Origin: OMSK01 sp902492995
Lineage (GTDB): Bacteria > Bacillota_I > Bacilli_A > RF39 > UBA660
DNA length: 8,186 nt
Assembly (NCBI GenBank): GCA_902492995.1
Contig: CABUNR010000039.1
Coordinates: 1-8,186 of the forward strand
Direction of reading: 5' to 3'
The notes under the pieces were generated by a model, which was not told the DNA's origin, ran no database searches, and saw nothing but the letters and a program-made list of their open reading frames with translations. Below are positions 1-4,243 of the stretch, one piece after another; the stretch's first letter is position 1, and each line of letters starts with the position of its first letter. The position numbers were made by a program, and so were the translations under genes.

Positions 1-53
1 TTTAACCCCTTTAAGAAATCCTTTATTTACAAGGCTTTGTGAAAATTAACATC

Positions 54-84
54 TTGCATGTTTTATATAAAAATATGTTAAAAT
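54..84 (+). promoter_or_regulatory. Promoter of cassette 1 (extended -10 type)
   Basis: TTGCAT at 54-59 and TAAAAT at 79-84 are separated by 19 bp, with TG at 76-77 giving an extended -10. The spacer is longer than the ideal 17 bp, but the TGn element may compensate. Positions 51-77 are repeated without change at 1144-1170 in the next cassette, which supports function. It would leave a leader of roughly 95 nt before the gene at 188. Confidence 0.6.
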
Positions 85-129
85 AGATAAAAATTAGTAA
101 AAAATGGCTATTTATATTATAAAAAGTGA

Positions 130-187
130 TAGGAATTAATAAGGTGATTACACCTTTTAACCCTCCTAGAAAAAATGAGGTGATTAT
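130..187 (+). promoter_or_regulatory. Leader of cassette 1 with conserved 12-mer, dyad and RBS
   Basis: The 12-mer TAGGAATTAATA (130-141) is matched at 1223-1234 and 1922-1933, always 54-58 nt before a cassette start codon. It overlaps a perfect dyad AAGGTG-ATTA-CACCTT (141-156). TTTAACCC (156-163) repeats the first eight bases of the window. The ribosome site GAGGTGA (177-183) stands 4 nt before the ATG. GGTGATTA occurs both in the dyad (143-150) and across the ribosome site (179-186), so CACCTT could pair with either copy; a switch of translation is possible but unproven. Confidence 0.45.
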
Positions 188-1057
188 ATGATTTTAATGG
201 ATGATATAGATAATGCATTTGAATATTATGATTTAGATGATAAATATAGAGTTAGATGTTATAAATGTGCAAGTAGTATTAATTCAAATGAATTATTTTT
301 AGATTCATTTAATAAAATATATAATCTTTTAAATAATGAAGATTTTTCTAAAATTAAAGAACTTTGGGAATATAAAGAAGTGAATGAGCTATTTTCAAAT
401 CATATTGATCCTTTTGTTACTAATTTAATGATTTTATTAAGTTATAAAACAAGTCAAGCAAATATTATAAAATATAAGTTAGATCAAGAACAAATTAGTA
501 TTAATAAAAATAGAATAGAAGAGTGCTTTGTAAATGATTTAGAAATAAGAAATTATAGCAGTGTTAGAATATCACAAATGTTATGGGCTTATTATTTTGT
601 TAGAGTTAAACTAATTGAAGTTGGTAGATTACAATATGAATTATTAGAAACAATTAATGATGAATCAATTATAAAAATACATATTCCTGGTTGTAATAAA
701 TTAGATTTAGACAAAGTAATAGATTCTATTGAATTGTCAAAAGAAAAATTAAAGAAAGTATTTCATATTAATAATATGGTTTTTAAATGTAATTCATGGT
801 TGTTAAGTAATCAGTTAAATAAATTAATAGATAAAAATACAAATATATATAAATTTTATAGTTTATTTGATGTTTTAGATGGTGAAGAGTGTACTTATGA
901 TTTATTAAACTTTGTATTTAATATTAAAGAATGTAATAATTATAATGAATTACCAGAAGAAACAAGTCTTCAAAAAATAATAAAAAATGAATTAATTAAT
1001 GGTACAGTATTTAATATTGGAATTGGTACCTTAAAAGGAGTTGATAGGGATGAATGA
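188..1057 (+). CDS. Putative acyltransferase with GNAT-like C-terminal domain
   Basis: The 289-residue protein resembles the acyltransferase-domain proteins of Bacillota that pair a helical N-terminal part with a GNAT-like C-terminal domain (families I know as NAT_N and GNAT_C). Features recalled from that family are GRLQYE at about 146-151, the HIPG stretch followed by LDLDKV at 165-177, CNSWLL at 201-206 and NIYKFYSLF at 219-227. Substrate and pathway cannot be told. The start at 188 is fixed by GAGGTGA four bases upstream, the same spacing as in cassette 2. The last six residues (GVDRDE) and the TGA stop come from the rbgA 5' repeat, so the natural C-terminus may have been replaced or trimmed. 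It has its own promoter at 54-84 and no terminator, so transcription can run on toward rbgA. The assignment rests on remembered motifs, not a search. Confidence 0.65.
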   Translation: MILMDDIDNAFEYYDLDDKYRVRCYKCASSINSNELFLDSFNKIYNLLNNEDFSKIKELWEYKEVNELFSNHIDPFVTNLMILLSYKTSQANIIKYKLDQEQISINKNRIEECFVNDLEIRNYSSVRISQMLWAYYFVRVKLIEVGRLQYELLETINDESIIKIHIPGCNKLDLDKVIDSIELSKEKLKKVFHINNMVFKCNSWLLSNQLNKLIDKNTNIYKFYSLFDVLDGEECTYDLLNFVFNIKECNNYNELPEETSLQKIIKNELINGTVFNIGIGTLKGVDRDE

Positions 1058-1080
1058 AAATAAAACAAACATCAATTGGT
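1034..1080 (+). repeat. rbgA 5'-end copy 1 (R1)
   Basis: This 47-bp stretch matches the ribosome site and first ten codons of rbgA (2535-2581) with eight mismatches. Four lie in the spacer between ribosome site and ATG, and four in codons 6-9, all of them synonymous (ACA/ACT, AAC/AAT, ATC/ATA, AAT/AAC). The match stops sharply after the TGG codon. It overlaps the end of the acyltransferase gene. Confidence 0.85.
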
Positions 1081-1094
1081 TGAGAACAATTTAG
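1050..1094 (+). pseudogene. Abandoned rbgA start, 14-codon ORF
   Basis: The frame reads MNENKTNINWLRTI and stops at TAG 1092-1094. The first ten residues equal those of RbgA. It keeps an AAAGGAG ribosome site 9 nt upstream, exactly as in rbgA. The best explanation is a stub left when rbgA was interrupted. A translated leader peptide cannot be ruled out, because all changes within the ten codons are silent and the second stub stops at the same codon. Confidence 0.6.
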
Positions 1095-1103
1095 TCAAGA
1101 CCA
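1081..1103 (+). repeat. Cassette 2 unit-specific repeat, upstream copy
   Basis: TGAGAAC, seven other bases, then TCAAGACCA begin exactly where the rbgA copy ends. The same two blocks recur at 1238-1259 with six bases between them, inside the leader of the kinase-like gene. The pair flanks the promoter of this cassette and is not shared with cassette 1 or 3. Confidence 0.7.
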
Positions 1104-1146
1104 ACTCCAAAGTCTTATAAAATAAGGAAAAATGTAAAAATAGATC

Positions 1147-1177
1147 TTGCATGTTTTATATAAAAATATGCTAGAAT
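1147..1177 (+). promoter_or_regulatory. Promoter of cassette 2 (extended -10 type)
   Basis: TTGCAT (1147-1152) and TAGAAT (1172-1177) are 19 bp apart with TGC just before the -10 (1169-1171). The stretch 1144-1170 is identical to 51-77 in cassette 1, and similarity continues through AGATAAAAA. Conservation between cassettes carrying unrelated genes argues for a real, co-inherited promoter. Confidence 0.6.
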
Positions 1178-1222
1178 AGATAAAAAATAGTTAAAATATA
1201 ATGTTTTTAAGTAAAAATTAGT

Positions 1223-1279
1223 TAGGAATTGATATAGTGAGAACGGATATTCAAGACCAGTTAAAAAAGAGGTGAGAAT
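1223..1279 (+). promoter_or_regulatory. Leader of cassette 2 with 12-mer, unit-specific repeat and RBS
   Basis: TAGGAATTGATA (1223-1234) is followed by the downstream copy of the unit-specific repeat (TGAGAAC at 1238-1244, TCAAGACCA at 1251-1259) and the ribosome site GAGGTGA (1269-1275), four bases before the ATG. GTGAGAA occurs at 1237-1243 and again across the ribosome site at 1272-1278, echoing the doubled GGTGATTA of the cassette 1 leader. Confidence 0.5.
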
Positions 1280-1759
1280 ATGGGAATATTTGTATTTGCT
1301 TTTACTGCAACTGGTAAATCAACAGTTGCTAAAAAGTATAAAAATGTTATAGATATGGAATCAACACTTTATAAGTATATTGGTAATGACTTAGAAGATG
1401 AGTCTTTAAAAAGTACATCAAGATTTTTAAATGAAGAATGGCCAGAAAATTATTTTAAAGTACTAAAGGAAGTAAAAGACAAGTATGACTATATTTTAGT
1501 GGCTGATGAAATATGTAATGATTTTATATTAAACAATGGATATGAATATTGGTATGTATATCCTAAAAGAGAATTAAAAGAAGAGTATTTAAACAGATGT
1601 AAAAAAAGAGGTAACAATGAAGAATTTATTTCTTGGTATTCAAAATTATGGGATGAGTGGATAGATAAATGTGAAGAAGATAAATGTGCATCAAAAAAAA
1701 TAAAATTAAATAGTAATGAATATTTGGAAGATATACTTCCAAATTTGAAATTAAAATAA
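1280..1759 (+). CDS. Small P-loop NTPase, nucleotide kinase-like
   Basis: The 159-residue protein opens with a strand and a Walker A motif, AFTATGKST at residues 7-15, the form found in small kinases. An acidic DMES follows at about 25-28 and a hydrophobic strand ending in LVADE lies near residues 73-77, which may be the Walker B-like segment. A charged lid-like part (KKRGNN, near 112-117) precedes a helical tail. The size and order recall AAA_33-like or phage nucleotide kinases, but no substrate can be named. The start at 1280 is set by GAGGTGA. The stop is followed by only four bases before the next rbgA repeat, so the gene fills its cassette tightly. It has its own promoter and lacks a terminator. 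Confidence 0.65.
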   Translation: MGIFVFAFTATGKSTVAKKYKNVIDMESTLYKYIGNDLEDESLKSTSRFLNEEWPENYFKVLKEVKDKYDYILVADEICNDFILNNGYEYWYVYPKRELKEEYLNRCKKRGNNEEFISWYSKLWDEWIDKCEEDKCASKKIKLNSNEYLEDILPNLKLK

Positions 1760-1763
1760 TTAA

Positions 1764-1811
1764 TAAAGGAGTTGATCCAAATGAATGAAAATAAAACTAA
1801 TATAAACTGGT
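1764..1811 (+). repeat. rbgA 5'-end copy 2 (R2)
   Basis: These 48 bp are identical to 2534-2581, the ribosome site and first ten codons of rbgA plus the next base. Identity ends at the T after the TGG codon. The perfect match, against eight mismatches for R1, suggests a recent event or continued sequence exchange with the functional gene. Confidence 0.9.
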
Positions 1812-1847
1812 TGATATTGATTTAGCCTAACCATTCATGAAAACTCC
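1768..1847 (+). repeat. Inverted repeat across rbgA stub 2
   Basis: GGAGTT (1768-1773) pairs with AACTCC (1842-1847), and ATGAATG (1781-1787) pairs with CATTCAT (1832-1838), with an internal loop of 7 and 3 nt between the stems. GGTT (1809-1812) and AACC (1829-1832) could close a further short stem, sharing one base with the second. Ribosome site and start codon of the stub would both be buried in RNA. The same overall plan is seen at 1037-1108. No U-run follows. Confidence 0.55.
1781..1825 (+). pseudogene. Abandoned rbgA start, 14-codon ORF
   Basis: The frame reads MNENKTNINWLILI and stops at TAG 1823-1825. The first ten codons are identical in sequence to those of rbgA. Both stubs share the pattern W-L-x-x-I-stop, so the first base after the junction and the TAG position are kept. 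It is probably a remnant of an interrupted rbgA; use as a leader peptide is the alternative. Confidence 0.6.
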
Positions 1848-1879
1848 AATTAAATAAAAAAAACAAGCGTATGATTATT

Positions 1880-1975
1880 ACATAATTTGATAAAAATAAC
1901 TAAAAAAAATTAAAAATAGCATAGTAATTGATACTTGGTATTGACTGTTAAATTTTTATGAGTGAGGTGAAATAT
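1880..1975 (+). promoter_or_regulatory. Leader of cassette 3 with weak promoter, 12-mer and RBS
   Basis: This leader matches the other two in order but is more divergent. CATAAT at 1880-1885 followed by TTGATAAAAATA aligns with the -10 region of cassettes 1 and 2; TTGATA (1886-1891) with TAAAAA (1910-1915) at 18 bp is another option, so the promoter is uncertain. TAGTAATTGATA (1922-1933) is the conserved 12-mer. TGGTATTGA (1936-1944) resembles TGATATTGA (1812-1820) just after the upstream rbgA copy. The ribosome site is GAGGTGA (1964-1970). Confidence 0.35.
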
Positions 1976-2533
1976 ATGATAGATCTTGGTACAAAAACAT
2001 TGGAGACTGAAAGATTAATATTAAGAAGATTTGAATCAGATGATATTGAAGAATTATTTTATAATGGATATATAACTGATGAAGTTATGGCTGAAAATTT
2101 AAGTTGGAGTCCTTGCAAAACAATTGATGAACAAGCAAAAATAATTAATAGTTGGATAGAACAATATGAAAAAAAAGATTTCTATAAATGGTTAATTGAA
2201 ACTAAAGATACTCATGAACTAATTGGTGGTATTGATGTATGTAATTTATATAAAAGAAAAAATTATGGAGAAATAGGTTATTGTATTTGGTCGAAGTATT
2301 GGAACAAAGGATATGCAACTGAAGCATTAAGAAGAGTTATTGAATATTTACTTATAGATTGTGATTTTCATTTAGTTGAAGCTCATCATGCTGGATATAA
2401 TCCTGCGAGTGGAAGAGTAATGGAAAAAGCTGGTATGAAAAAAGATGGTGAATTAAGAGAAAGAAGATTGGATAAAAAAACAGGAGTATATACCCCACAA
2501 ATATATTATTCAATCTTAAAAAATGAATTGTAG
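1976..2533 (+). CDS. GNAT acetyltransferase, RimJ/RimL type
   Basis: This 185-residue protein belongs to the GNAT family and would move an acetyl group from acetyl-CoA to an amine, in RimJ/RimL relatives usually a protein N-terminus, though small molecules are possible. LETERLILRRF (residues 9-19) is the family's usual opening strand. WNKGYATEALRRVI (109-122) carries the acetyl-CoA pyrophosphate-binding loop, and NPASGRVMEKAGM (142-154) is the characteristic following motif. An in-frame ATG at 1958 would add six residues but has no ribosome site. ATG 1976 has GAGGTGA five bases upstream, as in the other cassettes, and is preferred. The stop TAG directly abuts the next rbgA repeat. The target is unknown. 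Confidence 0.85.
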   Translation: MIDLGTKTLETERLILRRFESDDIEELFYNGYITDEVMAENLSWSPCKTIDEQAKIINSWIEQYEKKDFYKWLIETKDTHELIGGIDVCNLYKRKNYGEIGYCIWSKYWNKGYATEALRRVIEYLLIDCDFHLVEAHHAGYNPASGRVMEKAGMKKDGELRERRLDKKTGVYTPQIYYSILKNEL

Positions 2534-2581
2534 TAAAGGAGTTGATCCAAATGAATGAAAATAAAACTAATATAAACTGGT
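2534..2581 (+). repeat. rbgA 5'-end copy 3 (R3), the functional one
   Basis: This is the copy that leads into the intact gene. It contains AAAGGAG (2535-2541) and codons 1-10. After TGG the sequence continues TATCCAGGTCATATGG, which encodes the conserved YPGHM and contains a small dyad CTGG-TAT-CCAG (2577-2587) centred on the junction. Confidence 0.9.
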
Positions 2582-3420
2582 ATCCAGGTCATATGGCAAA
2601 AACTAAAAGGCTTATAAAGGAAAATTTAAATTTAATAGATATAATTTATGAAGTTATTGATGCTAGAATGCCATATTCATCTAAAATAGTAGATATTGAT
2701 AATTTTATCATTAATAAACCAAGATTACTTATTATGACAAAGAGTGATTTATGTGATTTAAATGAAACAAAAAAATGGATTAATTATTATGAAAGTAAAA
2801 ATTATAAGGTTGTTTTAGTTGATTTAAATGACAAAAAATCTATAAATACTATTTTAAAAGCAACAAATGAATTGATGGAAGAAAAGATAAATAAATTAAA
2901 AGAAAAAGGAATAACTAAAAATAAAATAAGGATACTTATAACAGGAATTCCTAATGTAGGTAAATCAACATTAATAAATAGATTAGTTGGAAAAAAAGCT
3001 GCAACTGTTGGAAATAAACCCGGTGTTACAAAAAGTTTAAGTTGGATAAGAATTAATGATTCTTTAGAACTTTTAGATACTCCTGGAATATTATGGCCTA
3101 AATTTGAAGAAGAAAAAGTAGCATATAATCTTGCAAGTTTAACAGCAATTAAAGAAGAAGTGTTACCAATTGAAAAAGTTGTATGTTATATAATTGAAAC
3201 ATTATATAAATATTATCCAAATATATTATTTGAAAGGTATAATGTAAAAGAGTTAGATGAAGATTTTATAGAAGTATTTGATACAATTGGTAAAAAAAGA
3301 GGATGCTTAATAAGAGGTGGAGAAGTTGATTATGATAGAGTGTGTAATATTATAATTAATGATTTAAAAGAAGGATATATTAAAGGTATTACTTTTGATA
3401 GAATAGAAAATTATGAATAA
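2551..3420 (+). CDS. rbgA: Ribosome biogenesis GTPase RbgA (YlqF)
   Basis: RbgA is a circularly permuted GTPase that acts late in 50S ribosomal subunit assembly. The order G4 before G1 is visible: TKSD at residues 63-66 (variant of NKxD), P-loop GIPNVGKST at 132-140 and DTPG at 176-179 followed by ILWPKF. The N-terminal WYPGHMAK (10-17) and the C-terminal KKRGCLIRGG segment are typical of the family, and the length of 289 residues is close to the 282 of B. subtilis. ATG 2551 is chosen, with AAAGGAG nine bases upstream; an in-frame TTG at 2542 would lie immediately behind that ribosome site and is unlikely. With no terminator upstream, its transcription probably depends on cassette promoters now that its own upstream DNA is displaced. 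Confidence 0.95.
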   Translation: MNENKTNINWYPGHMAKTKRLIKENLNLIDIIYEVIDARMPYSSKIVDIDNFIINKPRLLIMTKSDLCDLNETKKWINYYESKNYKVVLVDLNDKKSINTILKATNELMEEKINKLKEKGITKNKIRILITGIPNVGKSTLINRLVGKKAATVGNKPGVTKSLSWIRINDSLELLDTPGILWPKFEEEKVAYNLASLTAIKEEVLPIEKVVCYIIETLYKYYPNILFERYNVKELDEDFIEVFDTIGKKRGCLIRGGEVDYDRVCNIIINDLKEGYIKGITFDRIENYE

Positions 3421-3521
3421 AGAAGATATAATAAAAAATTGAAAAAATATGATTTAGATAAAGTTTAAATAGAAAGATGAACGATTAGATATTAAAAAAA
3501 TTATAAAATTTAAGGAGAAGT
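3413..3521 (+). other. Intergenic stretch with possible decayed gene start
   Basis: An ATG at 3413 overlaps the rbgA stop codon (ATGAATAA), the layout of a coupled gene. The frame reads MNKEDIIKN and stops; a one-base shift would continue as KLKKYDLDKV before further stops. In many Bacilli rnhB follows rbgA, so a lost rnhB or other gene is possible, but too little remains to identify it. AAGGAG at 3512-3517 is the ribosome site of the next gene. Confidence 0.25.
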
Positions 3522-3890
3522 ATGAAAGAATTTAATGTACTTGCGCTTGCTTATTTAGGAGATGCAATATATGAAGTTTATATAAGAGAATATTTGGTAA
3601 AAAAAGGAATATGTAATGTAAATACTCTTCAAAAAGAAGCAGTAAAATATGTAAGTGCTAAAAATCAATCAATTATATTAAATAAGTTAATTTTAGATCA
3701 AATATTAACTGATGATGAGATATCTATAGTATATAGAGGTCGTAATCATAAAAGTCATAAAGCACCGAAAAATACTGATATTAAAACATATAAAGAGGCA
3801 ACGGGATTTGAAACGTTAATAGGGTATTTGTCAATTAATAATAAAAATGATAGAATTGATGATATAATGAATTATATATTGGAGGATTAG
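3522..3890 (+). CDS. mrnC: Mini-ribonuclease III
   Basis: MrnC is a dimeric RNase III-type nuclease without the double-stranded RNA-binding domain; in B. subtilis it matures 23S rRNA in the 50S precursor. The family signature ALAYLGDAIYE (residues 8-18, with D14 as the expected metal ligand) and the conserved GRNHKS (73-78), PKN (82-84) and ATGFETLIGYL (93-103, with E97) are all present. At 122 residues it is slightly shorter than the roughly 140 of B. subtilis. It has the ribosome site AAGGAG four bases before the ATG. It stands in the order mrnC-rlmB-sigH known from B. subtilis and, with rbgA upstream, forms a large-subunit assembly group. Confidence 0.92.
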   Translation: MKEFNVLALAYLGDAIYEVYIREYLVKKGICNVNTLQKEAVKYVSAKNQSIILNKLILDQILTDDEISIVYRGRNHKSHKAPKNTDIKTYKEATGFETLIGYLSINNKNDRIDDIMNYILED

Positions 3891-3891
3891 T

Positions 3892-4239
3892 ATGAAAAAA
3901 ATTTTGTTAATAATTAGTTTATTATTAGTAGTGGGGTGTTCAAATAAAACAACTTATAAAACAATAAGTACAAAAGAAACATTTAATGAAATAGGCAGTA
4001 CTAAAATAATAGATGTTAGAAGTGAAGCAGAATATAAATCTGGTCACATTGAAAGCAGTATTAATATACCACTTGAAAAAATAGATGAAATTAATTTGAA
4101 TAAAGAAATTAAAATTATAGTATATTGTGCAAGTGGTAGAAGAAGTAAATTGGCTGCTGATAAATTAATAGAAATGGGATATAAAAACGTATATGATATG
4201 GGTGGAATATCAAATTGGAAATATGATATAGTTAGGTGA
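3892..4239 (+). CDS. Rhodanese-domain lipoprotein
   Basis: This 115-residue protein begins with a lipoprotein signal: KK, a hydrophobic run and LVVGC with the lipidated cysteine at residue 16. A single rhodanese domain follows, with IDVRSEAEYKSGHI (40-53) and the active-site loop CASGRRS (79-85) whose C79 would carry a persulfide. It should therefore be anchored on the outer face of the membrane and handle sulfur or respond to redox conditions; the partner is unknown. The start codon lies one base after the mrnC stop and its ribosome site GGAGG sits inside the end of mrnC, so the two are probably coupled. This gene is not part of the B. subtilis cluster of the same order. Confidence 0.88.
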   Translation: MKKILLIISLLLVVGCSNKTTYKTISTKETFNEIGSTKIIDVRSEAEYKSGHIESSINIPLEKIDEINLNKEIKIIVYCASGRRSKLAADKLIEMGYKNVYDMGGISNWKYDIVR

Positions 4240-4243
4240 TAGT

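Larger units (their letters stand above)
1037..1108 (+). repeat. Inverted repeat across rbgA stub 1
   Basis: GGAGTTG at 1037-1043, which contains part of the stub's ribosome site, is the exact complement of CAACTCC at 1102-1108. A smaller imperfect dyad inside it (TTGGTTGA near 1076-1083 against TCAAGACCAA at 1095-1104) is centred on the junction where rbgA identity ends. No U-run follows, so this is not an intrinsic terminator. It could act as a recombination site or hide the stub's ribosome site in RNA. Confidence 0.5.
1..2550 (+). mobile_element. Putative tandem array of single-gene cassettes at the 5' end of rbgA
   Basis: Three accessory genes, unrelated to one another, lie in the same orientation, and each is followed by a copy of the rbgA ribosome site plus first ten codons (copies at 1034-1080, 1764-1811 and 2534-2581). 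Taking the end of each copy as a boundary, complete units span 1081-1811 (731 bp) and 1812-2581 (770 bp); a first unit ends at 1080 and begins before the window. All units share a leader layout. The repeats are seen directly. That they arose by insertion and regeneration of the rbgA start is inference. There is no integrase, transposase or reverse transcriptase in the window. Ordinary tandem duplication followed by gene replacement, or a regulatory leader-peptide arrangement, are alternatives. Confidence 0.5.

Noticed and set aside
130..187. T-box or other known riboswitch in the cassette leaders
   Set aside because: The leaders are only about 95 nt from the likely start of transcription, and I see no T-box sequence, terminator/antiterminator pair or other recognised aptamer core.
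1037..1108. Intrinsic terminator at the end of cassette 1
   Set aside because: The stem is seven base pairs with a loop of nearly 60 nt, and no U-run follows.
1826..1952. Integron attC site: GCCTAAC-like sequence after stub 2 and GTTAAAT in the leader of cassette 3
   Set aside because: The two words fit the loose attC core consensus, but the sequence between them is not the required palindrome, cassettes 1 and 2 lack the words, and the dyad at the junction has the order GGTT then AACC, opposite to attC.
1958..1975. ATG 1958 as start of the GNAT gene
   Set aside because: No ribosome site precedes it, and it would place GAGGTGA inside the gene, unlike the matching layout of the other two cassettes.
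2542..2550. TTG start for rbgA three codons upstream
   Set aside because: It lies directly behind AAAGGAG with no room for ribosome spacing, and ATG 2551 has normal spacing and is preserved in all three copies.
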